Positions 1 through 13,134 of a DNA stretch of 64,000 bases are shown piece after piece. The first letter of the stretch is position 1, and each line of letters starts with the position of its first letter. Made by a program: the position numbers and the translations under genes. The stretch is from Cyclina sinensis (lineage: Eukaryota; Mollusca; Bivalvia; Venerida; Veneridae): assembly GCA_012932295.1 (NCBI GenBank), contig JAAONU010000016.1, positions 38,719,241 through 38,783,240 of the forward strand, given 5' to 3'. The notes beneath the pieces are model-generated. The model made no database searches. It saw only the letters and a list, made by a program, of their open reading frames with translations, and had not been told where the DNA came from.

Positions 1-529
1 GCTGTACTTTACTGCTGTCAAAATGACATAGCAGAGGCCGATCAGCGCACATTCATTGAAAGCTATGAATCATAAAGTGTTTTTTGTGTTATCTTATTTG
101 CTTACTTCCCCGTTATTTTAGTAAATACAGCAAACATTTTGTACAATTAATGCATTAACACTGTAGATTACATTAAGGATACCATCCCCAGAATGTGTAA
201 TAGACTTGGAATTTTTTATCTTATTTATTTATCTATTTTATTTTGTTTTGTTTTATTTTATTTTTTTTGTCTAAAATTATAAAACCTCGACATACAACAT
301 AACGTTTTCAGATTAATTTCTTAGCAGCTATTGAAATAACTTAATGACGTAAATTCATATCAAAGATATTTTTATCTTCTTTTTTTCCATTCAACACCCT
401 GCTTCCTCATTTATCGTATCTTGGAGAGGCAAAACCTTTTTTTCAAATCAGGAATAATGTATTAAGACTTCAGTAGCACACTAACTTTTGTCGTGAACCT
501 TTTAACGCCAGCGTCCTTTTGACAAGTGT

Positions 530-574
530 TGTGTGTGTGTGTGTGTGTGTGTGCGTGTGTGTGTGTGTGTGTGT
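530..574. repeat. GT dinucleotide microsatellite
   Basis: About 22 GT units in a row with one GC interruption near the middle and a TATG at the right edge. A shorter GT run occurs near 4375-4389. Confidence 0.95.
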
Positions 575-2089
575 ATGTGAAGTCACATAGGTTGGACGCA
601 TCATGTTTATAATAAGATGTAGTTTATTCGGCGAAAATTAATCATGAAAATTAAAGATATGACCTGTTTAATGTAAAGTGTTCTGAAGTTTACATTGCAA
701 ATAGGTGTTGAATAATTCAATTATCACCATCCTTCCTCGATTCAATTGTTCCAGGAAAGAAAACCGATACATGCTCGCAGTAAGTTGCATGACATCTAGG
801 CATCTAAACGATGTCTATGTGTGTTTATCTCTGGCTTGCATTCTTATTTTATACAACTCATTAAAATCTTCGATAAAATCGTGACTACTTTCAAAAGTCA
901 GACATGCGAAAGGCTCATTTTTACCATCTTCAAACAATAACTTGCGTAAATAATACTTTATATTAATTGCAAATAGAATTCTTAAAAAAACCAGTCTGTT
1001 CTGCGTCTTATATTTTGCTCAGTATTATGATAAGATTTATGCATTGCACGTATTTACAGCTAAATCAGCATTTCGCTTCCAAGAATTTTGTTTTTTGTTC
1101 ATTGAATATCGTCAAATGATACGCTATATCACTTATGTTTTATTGTAACATCCCTTTCTGCAGAGGGCTTAGAATAATGGCAGAGGAAAAACTTATTGGC
1201 AGAAAATAAAATGCAGATAAGAACAAACTGTTATAAAAAGGGTTTTCGTTAGATGAACAGTGGTCACTTTTCTATGCTACGGAAAGCCTGGTAGGAATTT
1301 GTCAGTAAGTACACTTGTTCAAAAAAAACACAACAACAAGGAATAACAAAATAAGCCGGTATCAAAAATGACAGAAGATTTTTTCGAGATCTTCTAATTT
1401 TTCTAGTTTCCTAGCCCTATAAAAATCTGGGTTTCTTTCGATTTTACACCATGTGTAAAAGTTCTGTTATAAAGCATTTGCTATTATGGTATGAAGTGTT
1501 CTGAATGAAATAAGTAGGCTAATGAACATTGTCACTGCCTTTCAAAAAAGGTAGGGTAAGAATTGGTACATTTTTCTAGTCTTTTATCCGTCAGTGACAT
1601 GAATAGTTCAGAAAGATACCTTCATAAGAATAAGCCATAGAACGATATTAGATAAAGGAAAAAGAATTAAATCTTGTCTATATCTCCGTTCTTTATAAAG
1701 GAGGTCTACTTACGTCACTTTACATCAGTCTCCTGAAGCTTCGTATGATTGATAACATTTTACTGAACAACCGTGTATATTGTACGCAATTCATACACGA
1801 AATTAGGGTATGAACACATGTAGGAATAACTTCTTGTATCTACGGAGCCCCTAAAGTGACATTATACACATTTTTTTGTTGTAACATTTATTTTATTTCG
1901 TTTAAACGAATTATTATTTCGTTTAAAACAAATCTTATTTCATGAATGTATATGAGCATAAAGCTGCAACTACACTATCAGTGAAGAAAAATGATTCTAA
2001 CAAAGAAAATTACACAGATTAGGACAGAAATGTTTAAAACAGCAAAGACAACTGAGAACTATATCTAGCAGCCATCACTGCGAAAAATA

Positions 2090-2700
2090 CACCAATATAC
2101 GGAAGTGTACGATCCCGTATTTTTTAGATATACGGACTAACAGGACGTATTCGCATAATATACGGACATAATATACTAATCCGTATTCGGAACATCGGGT
2201 ATACTGGAACTCCGTATATTTGTCACTACAAATACGGATTTCCGTATTCTTTCAATATACATGTATGTATATGTGTCCGTATATTTGTTATATACGCACA
2301 GAACAAAACCCGTATTTCAACCATATACGGGCTATAACAACATATAGTTTACTAGTATACGGAGGATATACTGACTTGTATTTTTATAGAATACGGGAAA
2401 GCTAAAAATCGTATACGGCATAGAATACGGACTATGTATAGTAGAGATATACGACGAATATACGGAAATGTATTTTCATAGAATACGGACATGCTTTAAA
2501 GCGTATATGACACATATACGCGGCAAGAATACGGACTTTGTATACTGTAGATATACGTAGGAAATACGGAATTGTATTTTCAATGAATACGGGAAAGTTA
2601 AAAACCGTACATGACACATATACGGACTTATTATATTACATGTACGGATCAAGAATAAGGACATGATATATTACAGGATACGGGAACCAAATATAGACTG
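2090..2700. repeat. ATACGG/CCGTAT-rich irregular repeat block
   Basis: The hexamer ATACGG or its complement CCGTAT recurs more than 25 times in about 600 bases, usually within TATACGGA. Sub-blocks of roughly 50-60 bases are related, for example around 2465-2530 and 2575-2640. Both orientations are interleaved, so many short hairpins are possible. The small open frames here, rich in Tyr, Ile and Arg, are by-products of the repeat and are not called as genes. Confidence 0.75.
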
Positions 2701-5700
2701 ATAATATACATGTACATGATGTGCGGGATCATTATATGTAGTTACTACTCATTTCTAGAACGGACTAGTTAAGATCCTCATCGTATCTACTTGAAGCATA
2801 CGAAAAAATATAGACCTGCAATGTCTGAGAGAACGGTAGGAAACATACCTTTTTTAACTAGATATAGTGACAGTAAGTTTATTTTGGCGTACACGAGATA
2901 TGCTATCAGCATGATAAAAAATATCTGAGTAACTTGTTAAGGATGAGGAATTGCACAAACAAAAGTAATTCAAATTAGTTCTGAATTTAATGAATAGTAT
3001 TTTATAAACAAGTTTATCAATAAATGTAATATGATCATAAATCTACACAGGTACCATTTCTTGAGCTCTGATAGACTGAACTGGTGGTTTCATACCTATT
3101 TAAAACTGGGAATTCACCGAAAAATGATATTATATATCAGGATGAAATTCAGAAGGCAACCCTGATCTAATAATAGAAAAAAACATTTGAGAGCGTAATG
3201 ACGCAATATTTGTTTATAACAATTCTTCTGTCAAGGGGAACATAACTTTCTATCAACTCACACGTGACCAGTATTGAATCAATCAGAAACCATATAATTT
3301 ATGAGTCATATAATTAGCATTTGTATGTTCTGTAACGGCAAGCAGTTACAATTACGTAATAGTTCTTGCAGTCTGAATAAAAATGATTAAAAAATCCTGA
3401 AGGAAAGTGACATCGTTTAAACATACTGTTTATGATTTGTGTATTATTTTGATGTAATGAATACTAATTTTGTTCCCTCTTTGCGTAACATATAATCATA
3501 TATCAGATGCGAAAATACTTCTGTCTCATTTGATTACCTTGATCCTATGAAGTAGCATTTTAATCAATTTAAAATTTTTTTCAGTTGAAACAAATCTAGT
3601 AAGTTTTAATAAAACCATATGTATTTTTCTGTTCAGCAAAAAACTAGCCAGTTTACATAGAAAGTCACTTTGACCATATAATATTAATTGTCAGAATTAA
3701 TAATTTAATTCAAAAGTAGACACTTGCATTGAAGTTGGAATGTCTACATCGTATTCTGTAGCTTTGTTTAATGGTAACTAACGCCAGGATTATATACCTT
3801 TTAAACAATAACATTAAATTGTATAAGTCAAACATGCAAAAGGGCCATTTCTCTGTCTCTTTATGACTGAATTCGAAACTTTTCAGCAACGCTCACGATT
3901 TACTGTAAATAGAATTCTTTTATTAAGATAATTATGGTATTTCGCTCAAAGATGCAGTTGGAAATTTAAATACATGCAGACACAGAAAGATGCATTTTAT
4001 TTTTTTTAATAGGAGCATTTGTCTAGGGATGATTTTTTTCCACTGTCATTTTAATTCTCATGTACAGTTAAAGTCTCAGGATCACAATTACAAGTAGTTC
4101 TTTTTTTACCGAGAAAAATATCTCATCAGCGGAAATGATCTTTATTTGCAAAATCATTCCTATCTTTGCTTTTGAAATCAATGAATCACTGAATCTTAGG
4201 AATATAGTGTAGTATTTTTTTCAATAATATTGTTAAAAAGTAATAAGAAAGGCTTTTTTCATGACGAAATTACTTGAACACAATAGAAAAACATATATCA
4301 GCATTATTTTAGAGTGAATATCACATGTTTCGATCATTATTCCATCAGCACATTTATTTCTGCATGTGTGTAAGTGTGTGTGTGTGTGTTTAATTTAAAG
4401 ATATGTAAAATATGTACTATAGATGCCACTGCAACAGAATATCACTTATAACAAGGATGAACAAAATATTCGCAAATTCATAAAATATAGATAGGCCAGT
4501 TGTCATAGTCTACGATTGGACCGTTAAATGAAAAAACAGATACATGAATATACAGGAAATATTTCCGTAACGTCGGTGTCTATCCGTGGAAAAATAGTTG
4601 TTTTTCTTTATCATTTGCCACATTCCCTGAGCGATGTTCTTTGCGGTTACCTCGTCGCAGCAACTGGCTACTACATATTGTCCATAAGATGTATCTGTCT
4701 TACTTTGATATTTGCATTTTAAACCAATAATTTAAAGTCTTGTAACATGGTCTAGGGGATACATCTATCATTAAATGAATCTTAATTAAATCAAAATTTA
4801 TACCCTAAACAGTATAATACATGCAAATTAAGAATGTTAGTGCATATAATTAAAAACAAAACATTGTACATGAAGACTATAATTAATCATTTAAATACAG
4901 TTGGCAGATGACTTTAAAAGTAAGTCAAAAATAAACAAAAACTAGGTCATACAAAACATCTTTGTAAAAAAATGTGAAAAATATGTCTGCCGTTAGGGTC
5001 AAAAGGCTAGCTCTTTGACGTCGTAATTATATATTCAAGCAATCTATCAATAGTATAAATAACATAAACCCTTGCATCTTTATTTTATTTAATCGTGTAA
5101 TAAATGAAAAAGTCCCTAATACATGAAAAAGAGACGTGTTTCTAAACAACCCCGTAAACAGCCTTATGTTTGACATAAACATGTTTCATCTCCGTAAGTC
5201 ATTTAGATTGGGTTGATAAATTTTTATCAACAGCTAGGTATTAAAAATCATAATGTCTGATAAGCTTTTTTTCGATATTTTATTTTTTCTGATATGCAAA
5301 ATTATTCTCCTAAAAAATGTTGTTACAAAGTTTTTCGAAAGACTTTCGCTTGATCCGCGGCTCCCTTTGACAACAATCTCAATTCATTACCGTCCCAACA
5401 ATGCTCAGGTAAGTTTCTTATATCCATGAAAATTAATTTTATATTATTGTTCTCTTTTAAGATTGTAATAACACTATGTAACATGTAATGTGTAAAATTA
5501 TGATAATATTTGTAACCAGTTAATTATCTTAATATAATGTCCAAACGGGGAAAAGACCTGCTATAAATTTTTACAACTAAACCAAACTACGTTCATTTTT
5601 AGTTTAACAATTCCTCCTAAAAATGTTGACCTAAACAAAGTCTAGAGATGTGAAGTTTTTATTCGGATTTTGTAAGCAGTGTTTTATTTGAACCTTTGAT

Positions 5701-6509
5701 TTCCATTTCTTGCTCTACCTGTCTTTCGCCCAATCCATTGTTTTATGTGTAGAATTAAAATAAAAGTGTGAGGGCTACATTTTTAGCCTAAGTTCTTTAT
5801 TCAGACGGTCATTTTACCTGCGGAAGAAAGCAAGAGTTTAGAAATAACAAGAACAGAACAGAACCGAAAGGTACCAAATGTAAAATCTACAAATAATACC
5901 AAGTGAGCTTGGGAATAGACGTATTTGCAAAAATAAAAATTATTCAACTTTATTACAACAAACTCGGTTAGCCAGAAGCGTGTCAAAAGAAATCAGATTT
6001 GCCTGTCGGTGTCAAAAAGTATTGCACCAGCTGCCCTCAGAGGACACAGCACCAATATGACCTTAGAAACCACAATATCGTCTGATGATCACTGCATTAA
6101 GCTTAACATTCTTTGCACTCTTTAACTATACCTTCAGAATTTTGAACAACTGCATAAACAACTGTATGGCGTTAAAAGCGATTTAAAAAAAGCCAGCGAC
6201 TTAAGTAACTAAATGAACTATTTCTTTACTACTAAACACCCAGGGGAAAAACATCCGGGGCATCGAACTTACAAATTTATTTTAATATATTCAGTCGTAA
6301 ATGAAGAATTTGACATCGTTGAAGGCGTTATTGTTGTTTCTTTCATGATAATTGCTTAAAATGTCAAAGCTGTAGAAACTGACCTAACTACAAGATGACC
6401 CTGAGTAAAAAATAGTAACATGACTTCCTAGTTTTGACTATTGTATAACATAAATCTAAAAATAACTCGAAGTTAGTGGTCCTGTATGCTAAGTAGGCAA
6501 AGTTTCGGA

Positions 6510-6550
6510 TATAAAACCAGCAACCTTTTTTTCACAGTTGACATTTAAAG
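6510..6550 (+). promoter_or_regulatory. Putative TATA promoter and non-coding exon 1 of glycine-rich gene A
   Basis: TATAAAACC lies at 6510-6518, with an ACAGTT start-like motif at 6534. A possible donor (AAAG|GTGACG) follows at 6550/6551. The arrangement matches the better promoter of glycine-rich gene B (TATAAAACC at 15043, ACAGTT at 15063). The donor is weak and the link to the coding exon at 7356 is inferred, so this is tentative. Confidence 0.4.
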
Positions 6551-7365
6551 GTGACGATAGACCAAAGTGAGTTATCTCCTTTTTATCGATTTCCTTTTAG
6601 ATAAGATAAAATAAAGTATAAAAAGAACTAAAGAAAAAATCTTTTGGAATAATTTAAATGCAATTTGAAGTGAACATTTCAAGGGTTCTATATGTATCTG
6701 CTTTTTCATAGTGAAAAGACAAAATGATTTTTTATTATCGTTTCTAAAATTACAATCTATTGTTACATAAATCTCACATTACATACATTAAAAACATCAA
6801 ATACATCTTCTTTAGATGGGTAAAAATAAAATATAACATTAATCTTAAATTAATTTTAAATTGAGATATTTATATAGATATATCAAAAGTTGTACTTAAC
6901 GTGACTCCAATCAAGTAGAAGTAAAAATATTTTGGGCATCGAGATTAGAAATGACTTCAATGTAAAAACTCTAAATGTATTCAAAATTAGCAATAGAATG
7001 TATTAATTTAAAAAATGACCAACTCCAGTCGAATTAGTCATAAATCGAGAATTATTGTTTGGAAGAATTACAATTGGCTTCTGGCGTTTTGGAAACCAAA
7101 AAAAGTCAAACTGTCACTTTAAAAATGAACAGCAAAACTGAATATTTTTAAAGCTGATTTCTACGTTATGTGTGCTTTCAAAAAAAAACTTTTCAGCTGA
7201 TGCCATGGCTTGAACAGTATTTAATCACCCTAAATATCTATGGGGTCAAAATAAACCAAACCCATCTTTTCATGATTTTAGACTTATCAACAAATCTGTT
7301 AAAACAAAAGCCTACAAATGTAAAAAAAATGGTATGTTTTTCTTCATATTTACAGGCGTACAGCA

Positions 7366-7998
7366 ATGAAGGTCCTTTTGCTTCTCGCGCTGACTTTTGT
7401 AACCACATCTTCAGCTACGTACAAAAGGTACCAGACTTTCCCGAGTGTTTACCAGTCTCCGTTGTTTGGGTCAAGAAATGGAGGAGGAAAATTTCCACTA
7501 TCATATGGCTATTTTGGTGGTTATCTTCCAGGTTTTGGTGGATTTGGTAGACTTGGTGGATTTATGGGCGGATTCAGTGGTATGAAAGGTGGATCTGGTG
7601 GTTGGAATGATGGTTTAAATGCTCGTAACTTCAAGGGAGGATTTGGTTGGAAGAAAGGCGGACTGAATGGTTTGAAAAAAGGATTTGGTGGCAAAAGGAA
7701 AGGATTTGGTGGCAATAAGAAAGGATTTGGTGGCAATAATAAAGGATTTGGCGGTATCAAAGGCGGATTTAAGGGTATGAAAGGTGGTTTTGCTGGTTTT
7801 GGAGGTTACCGAGGTGTTGGTGGAGATCGTCGTCTTGGTGGATTTGGCGGATATCGTCGATATTTCTATGGTGATGGTCGGCTATATGGTGGCGATCTAG
7901 ATTGGTATGATGATGACGATGATGATGTTTGGATCTACAATAGATTTGGTGGTTATGGATTAAATAATAATGGCTGGAATTATTACAACAGGTCATAA
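7366..7998 (+). CDS. Secreted glycine-rich protein A (shell-matrix-like), 210 aa
   Basis: The 210-residue protein begins with a clear signal peptide (residues 1-17, a Leu-rich core ending Ser-Ser-Ala). It is then dominated by GFGG, GGFGG and GFGGxKK repeats (about residues 43-165), many carrying Lys or Arg. Near residues 179-187 lies a run of Asp, followed by an Asn/Tyr/Trp-rich tail. This composition is typical of silk-like or shematrin-like proteins of the molluscan shell matrix; that role is inferred from composition, since no fixed-fold domain is present. The coding exon starts after a good acceptor (TTTACAG at 7349-7355), 10 bases before the ATG. The stop codon TAA is followed by a single G and then a splice donor, so the 3' UTR lies mostly in a later exon. 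It is a likely relative of the gene at 15738, with the same exon layout. Byssal or periostracal protein are alternatives. Confidence 0.82.
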   Translation: MKVLLLLALTFVTTSSATYKRYQTFPSVYQSPLFGSRNGGGKFPLSYGYFGGYLPGFGGFGRLGGFMGGFSGMKGGSGGWNDGLNARNFKGGFGWKKGGLNGLKKGFGGKRKGFGGNKKGFGGNNKGFGGIKGGFKGMKGGFAGFGGYRGVGGDRRLGGFGGYRRYFYGDGRLYGGDLDWYDDDDDDVWIYNRFGGYGLNNNGWNYYNRS

Positions 7999-8810
7999 GG
8001 TATAGTATCGTTTCATATCACGGTATCACATATTTCAAACAGTGCGTAGTTAACTTATAATCTTTTAAGACTTTAAAATGTGTTAAAGAAACTTGGGTTT
8101 TTATGTCTTGAAGGTTTTTTTGGGGAGGCAGTGTTATTTCCACTACACATATTTTTTTTTTAAAAAGATTAAACAAAAATAAGATTGGATTTTTAACATG
8201 ACACAAGAATGTGTAAAAGAATTGATATGTAAGCTTTACTAATATCATTTTTAAAATAACGTATTTAAAGCTTCATACACTTTGCCTATAACTAAGATCC
8301 AAGTAATAGTAAAGAAAATCAGTACTAAAATTTTATGGCTATCTACGGCAATAACTTAATGTTTTTGAGAATATTAACGATAGAAAAGCAAGCCAATGTT
8401 TTATATCAGATTCAAGTTTATTCCAAAGGGAATTATCACCCTGTTCTCAAACTTCACACTACTTAAGTCTATTCTAGTTGTACGAGCTTACTTTTTCGTA
8501 TACCACACCTAGCAAGTGAAAAGTGTAACATTTCGTTGTCTTCATCTTATCAAAGGAAATAGTGATGATATATTAAACGTTTTAGGAAACCGTGCTTATC
8601 ACATCAAAAAAGATTTACTCTCTCATCTGAAACGTTAAAAATTCATCCTTCAAATAATTATGATATTGATATGTACATTTCAGACCGTCAAGAGGCAAGA
8701 GGGATCCGGTTCACGTCACAATCTTTCTGGACATACAAGAGCATCGAATATAGGTTTCAGTCGATGAATAGAAAATGGGTTCATTGCAATAAAAGTCGCA
8801 GTTTTATTTC
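7999..8810 (+). other. 3'-UTR intron and terminal non-coding exon of gene A
   Basis: A donor (AAG|GTATAG) begins at 8000, directly after the stop codon. A matching acceptor (TACATTTCAG) ends at 8683, and the exon from 8684 carries AATAAA at 8788-8793. A second AATAAA lies at 9029. The inferred UTR exon is about 120 bases, comparable to that of gene B. Confidence 0.5.
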
Positions 8811-11800
8811 TGTTAGATAGCGATTTTAAAATGTGAAGTTATCTACCGTAAGACTTCATATGTTTTTGAAATGTCTAAACATATTCGCATTTTTGATGTT
8901 GAAAAGTAAATAGTTTACGCCTTAACGCTTCACTTTTAGTTGTAAGATACACATTATCAACGTTATGGCAATGGACATTTTTCTGTTTTGCTATGCAGAG
9001 GCCAATTTAAAAAAAAACATTCATCCAAAATAAAACTTACTCAGAAAAAAATAATTCTCACAAGTAAGCCCTGACAAAACACTTGTGAAGCATTCTTATC
9101 TCTTGTTAAAAGTCTGTTTTTGGTCTAGTTCCCGAACGGACAAGGACGGTTCAAACATACTGAACGCCACTCTGAGCCCCATGATTTCCAGAACCCATCT
9201 TACATTTATTCAGCAATTGAAAAAAGCGTCAAGTGGCCTCTGAGGAGGACGTCGGTCTTTCACTATTTAATTAAGCAGGATGGTCTTAACAAACGTTTGC
9301 AAAGAATATCGAAACCCTGAAGAAATCTTTGTGCAAACAACCTAGCCTAAAAATATCGGAGCAGTTATCAAATCATGCTCATGTTTTTCTTTCAAATTCT
9401 CTATTTCCATTTATTGCCACGAAGGTTTTTCTTCTTTTAAACACAAAGAAAAGAAAAGGTATAAATAAAACTACAGTGATTTCTTTGTTTCCTTAAATTG
9501 TAAAAATCTCACTTTTTCCTGCATTTCTTATTCTAGATAAATAAAAAAAGATAAATAAATAACGCTTTATCTGGATTTTTTACAAATTAAGGAGATATGC
9601 TTCTAGCTATTAGTGACAATTAACTTAATTAAGGTGATTAATGCTGGAAAAAAAAAGGGTGGGGGGGGGGAATGGTAAGCTTTGATGGCAAATTTCTTTT
9701 CTAATTTATGACAAAGCTTGAAATCTTTTGCTGTTCACAGACTGGGTTTTATGTTTTAATCAGCCGTTTACATTAATTTTCGGTTTTAAATCCCAAGTCT
9801 TATATTTCAAAATGTAACAAGAAACTTCCATCAGTTCTCCGTTTAGTTCATATTTTCATCTGTTTTAACTTTTGACACAATTCATACGTAGGTCTTCACT
9901 ATTCCCAGCCAGTGATAATTTCATTTCTCTATCTATCGAGTGCCAATATGTCTGGTCATGAAATGATTTTGCGCGTGAAAAGTATGCTGCATTCCTATAA
10001 CTGTGTTAGCAAAGTTAAGAGAATTTATATAGAAGATATTTTGTCAAAGCCGTAGATGACAGAATATCTATGCCTTATTAGTTAATCATCCTTGAAAATA
10101 ATCACTGAAGTAAATTAGAAAATGTGTACGTATAATAAATAAACAAAAATATATAAATAAACAAATCTATTGGAAACGGGTGAGCCTAGTTTCCGCCTTT
10201 GTAAAAGAATACAAAAATAAAAAAGATATTAAAATAAATAAAAAAATAGTAATAAAAACTGGCCTGAATTTTATAATAAGTGACACCAACTATACACAAG
10301 TATTTAACATCATAAATATGAAATAAAAGACAATTGTAAAAAAACGATGTATATTTGTTAAATATACATCGGACAAATAATTCATATCAGTTTCATTTAA
10401 GTTTGGTGATCGTGGATCAAAAAAGATAAGATAAAAAGTCCGGGCATTTACTAAATCAATGACCAAAACATTAGTGATACAAGTCCGTTAAAAATTTAAA
10501 AGGTAGTTTACAACTTTTTGTTCTAATATCACTTATATGATGTTTGGTCTGAATCTAGTAGTATATTTTGGTACTACGTACAAGATTACGATATATACTA
10601 ATTTAAGGCTCAAACTTGTCTTTCCATTTCTAATGTTACAAGCCCTGTATAAAAATTAAACCTCATCTGCATTTCTTCTCATTCTAATAAGTATTTTTAT
10701 AAAGTTTAGTGAACCTAGCTAGGTCAATCAGTACGGGGGACATAGTAAGTCAGGCGGTAAGGATAGCTGCTCGCATGTGAACACGGAAGGCCGGCAAAGA
10801 GCGCATATGTAAGTTTAACTGAAAGTGGGAGGACGATTAAAAATTCTGGAATTAGAAACACCTGGAATGACGTTGCAAAGCTTAGATCTTTGACAGGTTG
10901 TCAGTTTTTAAAAATAAAGTTGACCATCGATCAATCTAAGATGACTCATGTCGGAAAATATTAAAGGAAAATGTATATTTATGTTTGAATTATTCAAACT
11001 TTATTGTGACTTTTAATTAATTCTGTCTTAATTTCTACACATATTCTTCAACCTTTGACAAAATGTTCTCGAGACACAATGGGGTTAAGTGAATAAGTAA
11101 TAAAAGAAACAGCTAGATAATTATTTTAAATCTAATAAGCGCTAGTTACACTCAAGAGCATAGGTTATCTATTCATATAGGCCAATGATCCTAATGGGTT
11201 TAAAAGTACTGTTGTTGTTTGTTGTTGTTTTTTTTCAAGTTAAAGTCAGGGCGGACAGAAAACAAACAGACAGACAAACAAACGTTCTCACGAGATTTTT
11301 TTTGTGGGTTTATCTTTCTTTGAATATCTTAGCCCACAATATACTTCTTAACACCAGAATACAAGCTTAAACCCAGTAATGACTGAATGAACTGAAACGA
11401 CCTCATAATGTTACGATGTAACCCCGTAACCCCCTTATATCTTTAGGACATGTACAGACAGACAGCAAGTCAGCCAGCCAGATAAGCAGACAATGTTATT
11501 ACGACAACGTTACTGCATCCTGAATTCATATCTTGTCGCCGTGTGTTTGTATATACAATGAACATTACATCAGATATCTTGGGAGCTGTATCCGAAAAAC
11601 AAGCAACACGTACCACGAATACATCACCTCATTTAGTACAAGATCTATATTTGGCGAATACAGCTAACCGGGGAGCTGTATATGAAAACGTTTTCGAATA
11701 GAGCAATCGGGGGAGCTCTATTCGAAGTGAGCTCTATACGATGAGACAGCGCTTTTGTCGTCTCTCGGTAAGGGCTAGATTGCTAATCCTGGTTTTGCAA

Positions 11801-13130
11801 ATTCAATGTCCTAGTTGTTGTGAGGTTAAACAGTAGTGTTCTTTTGTTCTTTGAGGTAAGACAAGAAACCGAAAATATTTGCCAAAATACCTTTAAAAGC
11901 GAAATCAGAAGTTATCGCCCTAAAAAAACGTAAAACAAAACTTATTTAGAAATTTCTTTGATAAAATTGTACAATGTATTTCCTCAAATACAGTATATCA
12001 TTAAATATTTCAGAAAACGAAAAAGAAGCTACGTATTAAAAGTTTCTGTTGAAATAGCAAGAGAACATGGCAAAATTATCAACACAAGTTTTGAAGCAAG
12101 TTTTCAAAGTTCATTTGCAACCTATGAGTATACCGTCGAAACCTTTAAGACTATTGAGAATGGCACTGTTTAATTCCTTAAACGTTTCGTAATAGCTTTT
12201 CCAACGAACAAATCGAAACTGAGGCAGTGTCTACAAATGAAATAAGTTCCGCCCCCGGTTGCGAAAATGTACAGCATAACGAAACATTATCTTTAGGTTG
12301 TATAGTGTCTATATATATTGCTGCAGCACTTGATGAATTATTGGTAAACAGAGTTGGTGAAAAATATAACATTAATATTTTGTGTACTGCTGACACTGCA
12401 GCTGAGAAATCCCCGTCGCAAAAATTTAATTATTACAACATGCGCGCGTTCGAAATCGACAGTTCGCTGTATTCTAATGCATTGCATCTTTCCGTTACAA
12501 AAAAAATCGTAAGAGAAAGGAGAAAAGAAGCTGAGTCAGTTATTTAGTAAGATGTATTAGCGCGATTGGGCATTTGATATAAGTAAACATTTAAATTAAA
12601 CCGCAACGTTTTAGATGTGTTCTTGGATATGTCAATGCATAACAATTGTGCAAACATATCATTTATCAGCGTTGAATGTAATCTGAATGATGAGAGCATT
12701 ATTTTTTCGTTTCACTTTATCAAAATTTCAAAGTCCCAACCGCAAAATAATTGTCTGATTCAGAAGATAAAGACATTTATAATTTGATAAAAAAAACATT
12801 TAATGTAGGTCAAAGGTCACCTTTAAATAGATCTAATTCATCAATAAATGACAATTATTTTGCATATGACATGATTTAGTTTTGTTTTCACGTTTACATG
12901 TTGTTTTTTCACGTACGTCTCTTGAAGTTCTTCTCCGATTTTGTATATCACTATCACAAACTTTGGTGCCTGTGAAACATTTCATCTTGCCAACCTGGAC
13001 AGATGCTTGCTCCCTCCCTCCCCCACAAGCTGGATTATATTGACCCCCGCCATGCATCAAATGTGAAATTCAGCAGATTCGTAGAAAGCTATTTTTGATC
13101 CACTATCTTTGTTAAATTGTTGCTATTTGG
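8811..13130. other. Intergenic AT-rich stretch without supported genes
   Basis: Only short open frames occur. Two of moderate length (11958-12173 and 12227-12547, + strand) have no recognisable family, signal peptide or splice context. A poly-G run lies near 9658-9670, AT-rich simple sequence at 10130-10260 and a GTT-rich run near 11208-11234. At 11580-11750 a short repeat, GGGGAGCTCTATTCG and variants, occurs in both orientations. Confidence 0.5.
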
Positions 13131-13134
13131 TTGT

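Larger units (their letters stand above)
1..6500. other. Gene-poor AT-rich intergenic region
   Basis: No coding exon could be supported here. Open frames are at most about 65 codons and show no family resemblance or splice context. The stretch contains a GT microsatellite near 530-574, the ATACGG-rich block at 2090-2700 and otherwise unremarkable AT-rich sequence. A good donor (CAG|GTAAGT) lies near 5408, but no exon could be assigned to it. Confidence 0.6.

Noticed and set aside
5349..5409. Non-coding first exon ending at CAG|GTAAGT for glycine-rich gene A
   Set aside because: The donor is strong but there is no promoter motif near it, and the TATA-led candidate at 6510 fits gene B's layout better; it remains possible.
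7521..7996. Minus-strand proline-rich and histidine-rich frames
   Set aside because: They are the complement of the glycine-rich coding exon (Gly codons read as Pro or Thr) with no start context of their own.
11958..12547. Two adjacent + strand frames (71 and 106 codons) as one broken gene
   Set aside because: They are in different frames with no recognisable domain, and joining them would need an unsupported event.
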